From an uncultured Sphingobacteriaceae bacterium (GTDB lineage Bacteria; Bacteroidota; Bacteroidia; Sphingobacteriales; Sphingobacteriaceae): a DNA stretch of 64,000 nucleotides. How positions within the stretch are numbered: position 1 is the first letter of the stretch; each line of letters opens with the position of its first letter. The notes below the pieces were generated by a model. The model ran no database searches. It was not told where the DNA came from and saw only the letters and a program-made list of their open reading frames with translations. Made by a program: the position numbers and the translations under genes. This document shows, piece after piece, positions 52,906 through 61,378 of this stretch. The stretch lies in NCBI GenBank assembly GCA_946887045.1, contig CAMPKC010000021.1, forward strand, positions 1 through 64,000. The letters are read 5' to 3'.

Positions 52906-53757
52906 ATGAAAACCATACTAGTATTGACCGACTTTTCGGCGCGGGCGGAACATGCCGCTGAGTACGCAATGCTGATTGCAGCCAAGGCAAACGCAAAAAT
53001 CCTGCTGTACAACTCCTATTTTATTCCTCAGGTAATTCCTGCGGTTACCTATACCGCTCCATACTATGAAGATGCCTCAATAATTGAAAAAGAAAATCTT
53101 CTTCAGCTGGCAAGAACGGTGGACCGTTTAAAGAAAAGATTCATTGAAGCACATAAAATCAATCCGCCGGAAATCCAGATTAGAAATGGTGCCGGAAACC
53201 TTGCCGACAACCTTCAGAAAATCACAAAAGCCATTAAGTTTTGGATGATTGTTATGGGAGATAAAAGCGAGGAGGGAGCATTTAGCAGGTTTGTTTTTGG
53301 AAGCGATACCCATGCCATTATAGACGAAGCGGTTTGCCCCGTTTTGCTCATTCCTGAAAAGTATAAAATTAAACCGGCACAAAAAATTGCATTGGCTACA
53401 GACTTTGAACATTCTGAACAAAAAGCAATTGCGTTTCTTCCGGAATTAGCCGACATCTGGAAATCTGAAATTCTGGTCGTCCATATTCTTTCGACAGAAA
53501 TCTCTGCCGAAGAGAAGGTAAAAAACTTTGACAGCTATAAAAAACTCATAGCCAAAACATCAACTCAAAACATAAGCTACGTTGATGTACGCGCGGATGA
53601 TGTTGTGACAGGGCTTGAAAAATTTGCCAAGAATAAAACTATTGATATACTTGCAATACTCCACAGAAAGAGAGCTTTTATAGACCAGATTTTTCACAAA
53701 AGTATCAGTAAAGAGCTGTTGGAGTTCCATCGCATTCCACTACTTGTTCTTATTTAG
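52906..53757 (+). CDS. Two-domain universal stress protein
   Basis: A 283-aa tandem UspA protein, started at ATG 52906 (MKTILVLTDFSARAEHAAEYAM) because the 19 upstream residues of the open frame show no family resemblance and overlap the promoter. Domain 1 (about 1-145) has VMGDKSEEGAFSRFVFGSDTHAI and ends VLLIPEKYK. Domain 2 (about 150-283) begins AQKIALATDFEHSEQKA and ends IPLLVLI. It is divergent from the lipoprotein-ATPase operon and has its own operator pair. Confidence 0.92.
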   Translation: MKTILVLTDFSARAEHAAEYAMLIAAKANAKILLYNSYFIPQVIPAVTYTAPYYEDASIIEKENLLQLARTVDRLKKRFIEAHKINPPEIQIRNGAGNLADNLQKITKAIKFWMIVMGDKSEEGAFSRFVFGSDTHAIIDEAVCPVLLIPEKYKIKPAQKIALATDFEHSEQKAIAFLPELADIWKSEILVVHILSTEISAEEKVKNFDSYKKLIAKTSTQNISYVDVRADDVVTGLEKFAKNKTIDILAILHRKRAFIDQIFHKSISKELLEFHRIPLLVLI

Positions 53758-53786
53758 AATTGCAGTATCTTTTGCATTGAAGAACC

Positions 53787-54464
53787 TTAAGTCATTATCT
53801 GACCGTCCCGCATTTCAATAACACGGTCAGAACGTTTCGCGAAATCAAGGTCGTGGGTTACAATAAGTAAGGTTTGCTTTTTTTCAGCGCATAAATCCTG
53901 GAAGATGCCGAACACTATATCGCTGTTTTTTTTATCAAGATTCCCGGTCGGCTCGTCGCCCATAATAATTAAAGGTTCGTTAATCAATGCACGGGCAATT
54001 GACACACGTTGTTTTTGACCTCCGCTTAATTGATTAGGCCGTTTTAATGCCTGATCGGAAACTCCCAGCATTTTCAATTGCTCATAGGCCCTTGCTTCCA
54101 ATTCCTGCTTTGAAAGCTTTCCAAGTTTTATTCCGGGAAGCATAACATTACGCAGGACGTTGAATTCTTCTATCAGATAATGAAACTGAAATACAAAGCC
54201 AATTTTTGCATTTCTTATAGCCGCCAGTTCGTCGCTGTTTTTTTCATGTAAGTATTCACGATCAAGAATAATTTCTCCCTCGTAATCCGTATCCATAGTT
54301 GACAAAATATATAGAAGGGTTGATTTTCCGCAGCCGGATTTTCCTACAACGGACACAAACGTACCTTTCTCGATGCTGAAGCTCAGGTTGGTTAATACCC
54401 GGAATTTCACAGGATCATAAAAATATTTATTAACGGATACAGCCTCTAAAACATTTTCAGCCAT
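53787..54464 (-). CDS. LolD/MacB-type ABC ATPase
   Basis: A 225-aa ATPase with Walker A GKSGCGKST, Q-loop FQFHYLIEEF, signature LSGGQKQRV, Walker B IMGDEPTGNLD and THD switch. It is the last gene of a three-gene export operon with a MacB/LolE-type permease and a HlyD-type adaptor (spacings of 1 bp). Such sets export lipoproteins, peptides or small molecules across the inner membrane. No operator of the stress regulon precedes the operon, so it looks like a bystander inside the island. Confidence 0.9.
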   Translation of the reverse strand: MAENVLEAVSVNKYFYDPVKFRVLTNLSFSIEKGTFVSVVGKSGCGKSTLLYILSTMDTDYEGEIILDREYLHEKNSDELAAIRNAKIGFVFQFHYLIEEFNVLRNVMLPGIKLGKLSKQELEARAYEQLKMLGVSDQALKRPNQLSGGQKQRVSIARALINEPLIIMGDEPTGNLDKKNSDIVFGIFQDLCAEKKQTLLIVTHDLDFAKRSDRVIEMRDGQIMT

Positions 54465-54465
54465 A

Positions 54466-55725
54466 CTATTTTCCTCTTATAATTGTAACCGGATCAACTT
54501 TACTGGCCTTGCGAGCAGGAAAAAGCCCGGCCATATAAGTTGTAAAAAGCGCGAATGACATTCCGATAACGTAGAATGTCGGGCTAAAATAAACCGGATA
54601 GGTTTCAATGGTTGGCAATGATGCCGTTTCGAAAGGTATATGACTAATAATAACCGACAGGACATAGCCAACTATGAGTCCTAAGATTCCGCCGGAAATC
54701 CCTATTATCAGAGACAAATAAATAAAAATCCTTTTTACATCAGTGCCCGAAAACCCCGTAGCCTTCAAGATCGCAATGGCATCCATCTTCTCGTAAATTA
54801 GCATATTCAGGATATTATAGATTCCGAAGCCGGCGACGATAAGCAACGTTACGCCTACGGCATACGAAATAATGGACCGTATTCTGCTGCCTGTATCGAA
54901 CTGAGAATTTGCCGCCTGAATATCAAGAGCATCAAGCTCAAAAGTCCGGGCAAATTCTTTCGCCGTTTCTGGTGCCGCTGCTAGATCGTGTAGTTTTATC
55001 TGAATTTCCGTGATATAACTATCGGGCTTCCCGAGTAGTTTCTGAGCTGTTTGAAGAGAAGTGTAAGTTATGATATCATCAATTTCTGAAATTCCGAACT
55101 GAATGATTCCTTCGATTTTGAGCATTGATACCTGCCCGGCAGAAGAAGTCACCTGCATTCTGTCGCCCAACTCGAGCATCATTTTATCAGCAATACCTTT
55201 CCCGATAAATATGCTGTTACTGACGGTCATCAAACTTCTAAGATCACCTTTTATTACATAATTACTTAATGAGAAAAGTTTTTCTTCATTCGCGACATCG
55301 ACTCCATTTATAATGCCGCCAATCTCGATGCTGCCCGAGTTAAAAAATACCTGTTCAATAAGCTTTGGAGCTACTCCGTACACCCGAGGATCTTCGTGCA
55401 ATTTTTTAATAATGGCCTTACTATTATAAATTTCCTTTCCACGATCTTTTGGTTTAATGGAGTGGATAAAATTATAATGATCCGAATACGCGGCGGAAAG
55501 ATCTACAGGCTGACTGGCAGATCGTTTGACCTCATTATAGAGTCTAATATGTGGCGTTCTGTTTAAAATTAAGTTATCGAGTAGCTGATTAAGTCCATTC
55601 ATAAAACTTACCAGGGTAATGAACATCCCGATCCCGAAGGTTACCCCGGCAGCCGCTATTATAGATTGTCTGAGCCTTGCTCTCAGAAGGCTTATGGCAA
55701 TATCGGGAATGAGAGGAATATTCAT
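54466..55725 (-). CDS. FtsX-like ABC transporter permease (MacB/LolE type)
   Basis: A 419-aa membrane protein: one N-terminal helix (about 20-45), a large periplasmic MacB_PCD-like domain (about 50-260) and three C-terminal helices forming the FtsX domain (about 285-410), with GIYNILNMLIYEKMDAIAILKATGF as the coupling segment. The ending FPARKASKVDPVTIIRG is characteristic. Paired with the ATPase at 53787 and the adaptor at 55727. Confidence 0.9.
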   Translation of the reverse strand: MNIPLIPDIAISLLRARLRQSIIAAAGVTFGIGMFITLVSFMNGLNQLLDNLILNRTPHIRLYNEVKRSASQPVDLSAAYSDHYNFIHSIKPKDRGKEIYNSKAIIKKLHEDPRVYGVAPKLIEQVFFNSGSIEIGGIINGVDVANEEKLFSLSNYVIKGDLRSLMTVSNSIFIGKGIADKMMLELGDRMQVTSSAGQVSMLKIEGIIQFGISEIDDIITYTSLQTAQKLLGKPDSYITEIQIKLHDLAAAPETAKEFARTFELDALDIQAANSQFDTGSRIRSIISYAVGVTLLIVAGFGIYNILNMLIYEKMDAIAILKATGFSGTDVKRIFIYLSLIIGISGGILGLIVGYVLSVIISHIPFETASLPTIETYPVYFSPTFYVIGMSFALFTTYMAGLFPARKASKVDPVTIIRGK

Positions 55726-55726
55726 T

Positions 55727-56812
55727 TTACTGCGGTTTGTAAATAAACTGAGTGGTGTCTAGTCCTTTTGTAATCTCCACCATCCTGTAATCGCTTAAAC
55801 CAACTTCTACAGCCTTTCTTTCATCTTTTGAAATCAAGACATATTTATTGTCTATCAGGTAACCGCTTGGAATAAGCACTGCTTTATTTTTGCTTTGAAT
55901 AATTATACTTGCTTCTGCTGTGAGATTGGGATACAAGACTGGCGGCGGATTAAGAAAATGAGCATCAACTCTAAACGTTCTTTGTCTTTCGTCGATGATA
56001 GGATGAATTTTATCTACCCGGCCTTGAAAAACCTGACCTTTATAGCTATCCATGGCAATTTCTACCGGCTGTCCCGGTTTTACTCTGGCAATGTCATACT
56101 CGTCTACAGCCATTTCTAAGATGAAGCTATTGGCATTTCCGATAATAGCCAGGGGAACCTGAGGGGTAATGAGTTCGCCTTTTTCTTTAAGCACATTAAA
56201 TACTTTACCCTTAAACGCACTTTTTATAACAAAATCAGCTTGTTGATTTACATTGATGCGATACTGGATGTTCGCTTGTTTTAGCTCGCTTCTGAGATCT
56301 TCTTTTAACTGCTGAAGTTTATTTCGTGCAGCCAAATAGGAATTTCTCGAGTTTAGAAAGTTAAGGCGACGCTGTTCAAGATCTAGCTGGGTACCGACCT
56401 CATTTTTCCACAGATTACGTTGACGAGCGTATAAAGATGAGTCGAGTTGATATTTATCGCGTGCAAGCTTAACATTCAGTTCCATTTCCTCGATCTTGTT
56501 CGACCGGATACTGTTCTCTTCCCGGAGTTTTGCATAAGCGAGTCTGGCACTTTCTGCACTTAAAACTGCGTTACGATTATCAAGCACAAACAGGGGATCG
56601 CCTGCCTTTACTTCATCTCCCGCTTCTACAAAAGCCTGTTCCAAAATTCCGCTCACGGTCGAGTAAACCTCGTACTGATCTGCTGATTTAACTTTAGCTG
56701 ATGCGTAAACAGATTCTGTTATAGCTTTAAGAACAGGTTTCGTTCGTTCTCTTCCCCCACTACAGGAAATAAAAAGCACTAAAAAAAGAGCTAAACCGTG
56801 GAACCGTTGCAT
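55727..56812 (-). CDS. HlyD-type periplasmic adaptor lipoprotein
   Basis: From ATG 56812 the protein is 361 aa with lipobox FISC (Cys17). It has a biotinyl-lipoyl-like half (GILEQAFVEAGDEVKAGDPLFVLDNR), a long helical hairpin (about 75-170, with charged heptads), a second lipoyl half (AFKGKVFNVLKEKGELITPQVP) and a beta-barrel domain. It links the MacB/LolE-like permease to the outer membrane. The outer membrane channel is not encoded here. A frame upstream to TTG 56821 adds three residues. Confidence 0.9.
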   Translation of the reverse strand: MQRFHGLALFLVLFISCSGGRERTKPVLKAITESVYASAKVKSADQYEVYSTVSGILEQAFVEAGDEVKAGDPLFVLDNRNAVLSAESARLAYAKLREENSIRSNKIEEMELNVKLARDKYQLDSSLYARQRNLWKNEVGTQLDLEQRRLNFLNSRNSYLAARNKLQQLKEDLRSELKQANIQYRINVNQQADFVIKSAFKGKVFNVLKEKGELITPQVPLAIIGNANSFILEMAVDEYDIARVKPGQPVEIAMDSYKGQVFQGRVDKIHPIIDERQRTFRVDAHFLNPPPVLYPNLTAEASIIIQSKNKAVLIPSGYLIDNKYVLISKDERKAVEVGLSDYRMVEITKGLDTTQFIYKPQ

Positions 56813-56900
56813 TAAAACCAATTTATCCTTGTAAAAACCTTAAAATACTAATTTAATTTTAAGAGAAAACAAGCTTGTGTTGGCCAAAATGATTTTAAGC

Positions 56901-56932
56901 AAAAAGGATAAGCTAAGTTGCTTATCCTTTTT
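56901..56932 (-). terminator. Terminator of hsp20
   Basis: AAAAAGGATAAG (56901-56912) and CTTATCCTTTTT (56921-56932) form a 12-bp stem with A/T tracts, 6 bp after the Hsp20 stop on the minus strand. It also shields the ABC operon that starts at 56812. Confidence 0.85.
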
Positions 56933-56938
56933 AAAAAA

Positions 56939-57367
56939 CTATTCAATAGCAATACTTTTTTTCTGTGGAAGCTCTTTCTCAGCCTTTTCCAGCTTTAATT
57001 TTAAAATACCATTCTCGTATCTTGCCTGTACATTCTCTTCTTTTACATTTTTTGGAAGACTGAATGAACGGTTAAAAGACGAATAAGAAAATTCTCTGCG
57101 AGTATAATTATCTTTCTCTTCCGTGCTTTCGTCCTTGGTTTCAGCACTTATATTCAATACGTCGTTCTGAATATCAACTTTAAAGTCTTGTTTCTGGAAA
57201 CCAGGCGCAGCTACCTCAATTTCGAAATTACCTTCGTTTTCTTTAATATTCACTGCGGGCAAAAGATCTCTTCTGAAAGCTCTTTCCAATAAGTTTTCAC
57301 TGTTCCAGAAGTCTTCCATAAGTGTTCTGATCGACGGAATGCCGGATGATTTAATTAATGTGTTCAT
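56939..57367 (-). CDS. Small heat shock protein, Hsp20 family
   Basis: A 142-aa cytoplasmic holdase chaperone. The N-terminal arm (LMEDFWNSENLLERAF) is followed by an alpha-crystallin domain (about 36-128) with VAAPGFQKQDFKVDI, FNRSFSLP and YENGILKLKLEK, and the C-terminal IAI oligomerisation motif. ATG 57367 is chosen because upstream residues to 57427 have no family match. It is preceded by its own promoter, whose distal operator lies inside the 3' end of the receiver gene, so Hsp20 is separately inducible. Confidence 0.94.
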   Translation of the reverse strand: MNTLIKSSGIPSIRTLMEDFWNSENLLERAFRRDLLPAVNIKENEGNFEIEVAAPGFQKQDFKVDIQNDVLNISAETKDESTEEKDNYTRREFSYSSFNRSFSLPKNVKEENVQARYENGILKLKLEKAEKELPQKKSIAIE

Positions 57368-57401
57368 AGTAGTGTTTTTTTTAGTTAACATTAGATAAGT
57401 A

Positions 57402-57466
57402 TAAAGATCAATAGCCTGCCGGTGCAAATAATTGACATTGATTATGCCTGTTATTGATTCTCGTCA
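57402..57466 (-). promoter_or_regulatory. hsp20 promoter; distal operator lies in the upstream gene
   Basis: The minus-strand -7-like element GATCTTTA is at 57402-57409. The proximal near-operator is TGACATTGATTA (57433-57444) and the full distal operator TGATTCTCGTCA (57455-57466), centres 22 bp apart. The distal one covers the last codons of the receiver gene (stop at 57451). The predicted start is near 57397, a leader of about 30 nt. Confidence 0.62.
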
Positions 57467-57894
57467 GTCATAAAATCTATCGGACCGGAAACGGGTAAAT
57501 GGGCAAGGAAATATTCCTCACTAACTGCTGCAGGTTCTCCTACTTTTATAAGGTTATTGATTTTCGAAAGTATGGCTTCCAGGTCAAAAGGCTTACACAA
57601 TATATCGCTGCAACAGCTAAAGTGCTCCAAAATACCCAGGTAGGCCGACATAAGTATCACCGGTATCTCGGATGTTCTGTAGTCTTTCTTCAGCTTCAAA
57701 CATAATTCGACCCCATTATCGCCGGGTAAAATGTAATCGATTAAAAGCAAATCCGGATTAAAAGCTGCTATCTGGCTAAACATATCTCGTCCATCGGGCA
57801 GAGCGGTTACCAGGAAGTCAAAATAAGTTAAGACTTCCCGTAACATCTCCCTTTGTTCAGCATTATCTTCAATAATCAGAATCCGCTTTAACAT
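57451..57894 (-). CDS. Single-domain response regulator (stand-alone receiver)
   Basis: A 147-aa receiver. Acidic pair Glu9-Asp10, phosphoacceptor Asp53 in LLLIDYILPG, Ser in LMSAYLG and Lys in CKPFDLE are all present. There is no output domain: about 27 residues follow the receiver fold. It lies 4 bp after a 67-aa protein in the same unit, under an operator of the shared type. It could be a phosphate sink or adaptor for the kinase that controls the receiver-CRP regulator. That is inference only. Confidence 0.88.
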   Translation of the reverse strand: MLKRILIIEDNAEQREMLREVLTYFDFLVTALPDGRDMFSQIAAFNPDLLLIDYILPGDNGVELCLKLKKDYRTSEIPVILMSAYLGILEHFSCCSDILCKPFDLEAILSKINNLIKVGEPAAVSEEYFLAHLPVSGPIDFMTDENQ

Positions 57895-57898
57895 TTTT

Positions 57899-58102
57899 TT
57901 AGTTGTTGTAATCGATTTTCCACGACATTCCAGTGCTTCCTTTAACCTTCTGCGCTTTCAGGATGACTTCCGTTTCGCCAATAAGAAAAGCATCTGTAAA
58001 GGTAGAATCATTACTTCTTTTGGGATCCGGCAGTTCTCTTCGGAATACATCGATGGCCTCATTCAGGTCTCTGGTGGCATGTTCTGTTTTCATGTTTGGC
58101 AT
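57899..58102 (-). CDS. 67-aa protein of unknown function with its own regulated promoter
   Basis: A short, charged, soluble protein (ATRDLNEAIDVFRRELPDP near the N-terminus; a TEVILKAQKVKGST strand-rich C-terminus). Alternative starts are ATG 58102 and ATG 58093. No family is recognised. It is the first gene before the stand-alone receiver (4 bp gap) and its promoter carries an operator at 58156-58167, so it is likely a real, induced gene rather than a chance frame. Confidence 0.7.
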   Translation of the reverse strand: MPNMKTEHATRDLNEAIDVFRRELPDPKRSNDSTFTDAFLIGETEVILKAQKVKGSTGMSWKIDYNN

Positions 58103-58124
58103 ATTTAAAATTTAAAGATTATTA

Positions 58125-58167
58125 CAAATTTCCTCAATTCGGTAAAAGTGCGACCTGACTAAAATCA
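58125..58167 (-). promoter_or_regulatory. Promoter of the 67-aa protein-receiver operon
   Basis: The minus-strand -7-like element GAAATTTG is at 58125-58132 and the operator TGACTAAAATCA at 58156-58167, centre 36.5 bp from the element's end. The position 22 bp upstream has no recognisable second operator, the only such case in the group. 58168-58343 shows no gene. Confidence 0.66.
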
Positions 58168-58343
58168 GCTCGATACCAGATTCTTATTGCGGGCTTTTCG
58201 CCCCTTCTATGGTAACTCCTACGGCGTTAATTAACCAGAAACAAATCATCTGCAAGCAAGCTTCTTCTGGCGGAATCATTCTGCCCAGCTTTCCCTAAAC
58301 TTGCGAAAAAACGTCCCGGGATTCTCATCATTAAACTATATTT

Positions 58344-58373
58344 AAGAATCTCGATCCCCTAAAAGAGATTCTT
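58344..58373. terminator. Terminator of the double USP operon
   Basis: AAGAATCTC (58344-58352) and GAGATTCTT (58365-58373) form a 9-bp stem just beyond the stop of the universal stress protein at 58380. The T tract is on the plus-strand side, so its efficiency for the minus strand is uncertain. Confidence 0.55.
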
Positions 58374-58379
58374 TTTTAC

Positions 58380-59219
58380 TTATTTATTATGTGCAATGAA
58401 CAAGGGCATCTGTACCTCTTTCTGTAAAATATCGGCCATGCTGGTTTTAAACCATCGTGACACAGCCCCGCGCGTATAGGCGCCAAGTACTATTAACACA
58501 TTCTGATGCAGCCCTTTAAGAAAGCTCAGAATTTGCTCATCAGCTTTACCATATAAAATGGTATACGTTGCGTCCGGATAATGACATTGTACAAATTCTT
58601 TGATCAACTCATTTTCAGGAAGCTGCAAAGTATCTTCCGGATCAACTACCGACACAACTTCTGTCTCAATATCCTTCATCCACGGAAGCAAATAATTAAA
58701 CATTTTAATAGCGAATACGGAGGCCGGCTTACCATCGTAAAGCAACACCACTTTATCAATCTGTTTATATTCCTTCGGTATAATAAGTACAGGGCATTGT
58801 AAATCCGCAAGAATATCTTTTATAAACTGGGTTGGATGTTCTTCGGGAAAATGTGTGAATGTTTCGTCAGAGCTTATTAAAACCAGGTCGGAATAGATGC
58901 TTTCTCGAAGTAATTCCTGAACGGCAATGCTTTTATCATGATGCACAACATACTTAACGTGAGCTTTTAAACACGCCTGCTCAAAAGAAGCCGCAGATTT
59001 TAAGCGACTCTCTTTATCTGCTTTCATCAGGTGCTTCAATTTATCTTTCGACACCCCCTGGCTTCCCACCATGTCAAAAATTTTGTAGCTGTGATAGGTA
59101 AAATCATCAAGAAAAATACCCGACAACATAGCATCGCTTTTACTCGCAAATTGAATACCGTATTCAAGTGTACTGGTTGAAAACTTCAGACCGTCAAAAG
59201 CTGCGCTGATTTTTTTCAT
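58380..59219 (-). CDS. Two-domain universal stress protein, divergent type
   Basis: A 279-aa tandem USP-like protein that starts MKKISAAFDGLKFSTSTLEYG, so the first strand ends in DGLK rather than DFS. Domain 1 (about 1-145) has LVLISSDETF, domain 2 (about 150-279) VVLLYDGKPASVFAIKMFNYLLPWM and VLGAYTRGAVSRWFKTSMAD near the end. It is the most divergent of the six. It sits 13 bp behind the universal stress protein at 59233, in one operon. Confidence 0.85.
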   Translation of the reverse strand: MKKISAAFDGLKFSTSTLEYGIQFASKSDAMLSGIFLDDFTYHSYKIFDMVGSQGVSKDKLKHLMKADKESRLKSAASFEQACLKAHVKYVVHHDKSIAVQELLRESIYSDLVLISSDETFTHFPEEHPTQFIKDILADLQCPVLIIPKEYKQIDKVVLLYDGKPASVFAIKMFNYLLPWMKDIETEVVSVVDPEDTLQLPENELIKEFVQCHYPDATYTILYGKADEQILSFLKGLHQNVLIVLGAYTRGAVSRWFKTSMADILQKEVQMPLFIAHNK

Positions 59220-59232
59220 TTTGTTTTCTGAT

Positions 59233-60132
59233 TTAGGATAGATTAGTATTCGAAACCGCTTTAGCCACGAAAGCCGGAGGAAACACCATCAATGGAATTG
59301 TGTGATAACCCATCATTTGCTTAGTAGTACTTTTATGAAACAACTGCTCATAAAAAGGGTGCTTTTTATGAACCAGCGCAATTAAATCTAACCCTGCGAT
59401 TTGTTCGAATTTCACCAATGCTGAGGTAATGTCATCGCCTAACATTTCATGAAATGAGACTTTTCCATACTCTACTGCACCACCTTTTTCATAAAAACTC
59501 TCAAGTATTTCGTTGGCTTTCTCATCGGCTGTTTCATTCTTATCGATATGGATTACAATAAGCTCGGCATCGAATGGCACTGCCAGTTCAACCATAAATT
59601 TCAATGCATCTAACTCGGGTTGGCCGAATGAGGCCAGAGCCAATGCCATTCTGTTAATATTCTCGAACCCGACTTTGCGGGGCACCATAAGCACCGGGCG
59701 GGAAGCATTCCTAAGTACTGCATTGGCATCACTGCCGAGAACCAAATTGGTTAAGAAACCCTCTTCGCGTTTATCGCCCATAACGATGAGCCAGATATCC
59801 TCTTTATCTAAAAGCTCCATAACGTTATCGGCAAGATCGCCCATTCCGTTTTGGTACCTCAAGGATGGTTGCCTGTCTGAACTTGTTTTAAACCTCTGTG
59901 TAAGGCGATCCGATAATTCAATCAGCTTCGCCATACTTTCTTGTTCGAAAGCAGAGTAACTTTTAAACTGTACAGGAAAAACGCCGGCGTATACGTCTTC
60001 TGTCTGGGGAACATAATAATAGGCGTTGAATAGTAGAATTTCTGCCTGTATTTTCGATGCCATCTGCCAGGCATATTCAGCCGCATGTTCAGACCTTTCA
60101 GAGAAATCGGTTAATACAAGAATTGTTCTCAT
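59233..60132 (-). CDS. Two-domain universal stress protein
   Basis: A 299-aa tandem UspA protein. Domain 1 begins MRTILVLTDFSERSEHAAEYAW and has VMGDKREEGFLTNLVLGSDANAVL, then VLMVPRK. Domain 2 (about 155-290) begins NINRMALALASFGQPELDALKF and ends with FYEQLFHKSTTKQMMGYHTIPLMVFP. It leads an operon with the divergent USP at 58380. Its closest relative here is the partial USP at the right edge, which shares the FYEQLF tail. The promoter is at 60153-60217. Confidence 0.93.
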   Translation of the reverse strand: MRTILVLTDFSERSEHAAEYAWQMASKIQAEILLFNAYYYVPQTEDVYAGVFPVQFKSYSAFEQESMAKLIELSDRLTQRFKTSSDRQPSLRYQNGMGDLADNVMELLDKEDIWLIVMGDKREEGFLTNLVLGSDANAVLRNASRPVLMVPRKVGFENINRMALALASFGQPELDALKFMVELAVPFDAELIVIHIDKNETADEKANEILESFYEKGGAVEYGKVSFHEMLGDDITSALVKFEQIAGLDLIALVHKKHPFYEQLFHKSTTKQMMGYHTIPLMVFPPAFVAKAVSNTNLS

Positions 60133-60152
60133 GGCCCCTCAGTAATTTTTAC

Positions 60153-60217
60153 TAAAGATCTCTCAACAAGTGTTACACTTTCCTGATAGAAATCAGTTAG
60201 TGAGCTGATAGTTGTTA
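60153..60217 (-). promoter_or_regulatory. Promoter of the double USP operon
   Basis: The minus-strand -7-like element GATCTTTA at 60153-60160 is the same 8-mer as in the hsp20 promoter. Operator TGATAGAAATCA (60184-60195) and near-operator TGATAGTTGTTA (60206-60217) have centres 22 bp apart, the proximal 36.5 bp from the element's end. The predicted start is near 60148, a leader of about 16 nt. Confidence 0.66.
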
Positions 60218-60255
60218 ACCGCCCGAGGCTGTAAATCTGAGTTTTAGCCCTCATG

Positions 60256-60320
60256 TAATCAAAATCAAAAGCATGCCTGACAACTATCATTAGCACTTTG
60301 AGCTATACGTCGGAACTTCG
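60256..60320 (+). promoter_or_regulatory. Promoter of the USP-exchanger operon
   Basis: Near-operator TAATCAAAATCA (60256-60267) and full operator TGACAACTATCA (60278-60289) have centres 22 bp apart. The 8-mer GAACTTCG (60313-60320) ends 36.5 bp from the proximal centre. The predicted start near 60325 leaves a 124-nt leader with a small GCTGC/GCAGC hairpin at 60386-60399. The gap 60133-60448 holds no gene apart from these two divergent promoters. Confidence 0.58.
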
Positions 60321-60448
60321 TATTTAGGAGAAAACAAACGCTGCAAAAGAGCTGCCATAAAATTCACCCCGATGACCGTTGCATAGCTGCTAAAGCAGCC
60401 TGTACCGACAAAAGGTTAGTCCATTTTGATGATAATTATCTTACGAAA

Positions 60449-61318
60449 ATGAAAAGAGTACTGGTACCTATTGACTTCTCCGGAAGTCCGACCGCACTAA
60501 TAAATTACGCAATCGGCTTTCAACAACAATTCAAATGCAAACTCTTATTTTTTCATTCTATTTGCGAACTAATCCCCTCGAGCACGATTAAAACAACGTA
60601 TGATGATGCGCTTATGACAGCCATACATTCAAAAGAACAGCGGTTAACAAAGCTGCTTGTAAAAAACAGTTTGAAATTTGGTGTCTCTCCTTCTTCGTTA
60701 CATTCTGATTACGAAATAAAACTGGGAGGAAACGTAATTGATGACATATTGCAAATCGTGGAAGATGAAAAGATTGATTTTATAATCATGTCCACACATG
60801 GATCGTCCGGCTTAAAAAAGTTCTTTCTGGGCAGTACTACCTCGGTAGTTATTTCCAGGGCTCAGATTCCCGTTCTTATCATACCTCTGAATTATAATTA
60901 CCAACCTATAAACCGGGTAATTTATGCCTGTGATTTAAAAGATTTAAAAAACGAGGTGAATCAACTGTTGCCGCTGGCCCAGAAGTTAAATGCAGGGATA
61001 GAGTTGGTAAATTTCAATTATGGAATTTCTACCGCAAATATTGATGATTTAAACACGCTCAGAGCCAATAAACTGACACTTAATGAGGTAACAAGGAATA
61101 TTGAACTTACATTAATTGATGAAATGCGGGCCTACATGAAAAGAAAACGCAATAGCATACTGTGTATGTTTACTACACCCAAAAAGAAACCTGAAAATCT
61201 TTTCAGAGAAAGTAAAACCTGCGGATTGGTGGTAAAATTGAGATTCCCATTATTATCGCTTCCAAAATATCAGCAAAGCTCTGCCATCGCAAATAAAAGA
61301 TCTCTTTCGCACAAATAA
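60449..61318 (+). CDS. Two-domain universal stress protein with ATP-loop-like motif
   Basis: A 289-aa protein. Domain 1 (about 1-150) begins MKRVLVPIDFSGSPTALINYA and has STHGSSGLKKFFLGSTTSVVIS, close to the G-2X-G-9X-G(S/T) ATP-binding loop of MJ0577-type USPs (the first Gly is Ser), unlike the other members here. Domain 2 is degenerate and ends in an atypical LRFPLLSLPKYQQSSAIANKR tail. It is followed after 60 bp by a cation exchanger gene with no terminator between, so both are probably cotranscribed from the 60256-60320 promoter. Confidence 0.92.
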   Translation: MKRVLVPIDFSGSPTALINYAIGFQQQFKCKLLFFHSICELIPSSTIKTTYDDALMTAIHSKEQRLTKLLVKNSLKFGVSPSSLHSDYEIKLGGNVIDDILQIVEDEKIDFIIMSTHGSSGLKKFFLGSTTSVVISRAQIPVLIIPLNYNYQPINRVIYACDLKDLKNEVNQLLPLAQKLNAGIELVNFNYGISTANIDDLNTLRANKLTLNEVTRNIELTLIDEMRAYMKRKRNSILCMFTTPKKKPENLFRESKTCGLVVKLRFPLLSLPKYQQSSAIANKRSLSHK

Positions 61319-61378
61319 GAATCCTAAGCAAATTAACCAAGTACTAAACAAAGAAGAAACAATGCATTCTGAAAGAGC

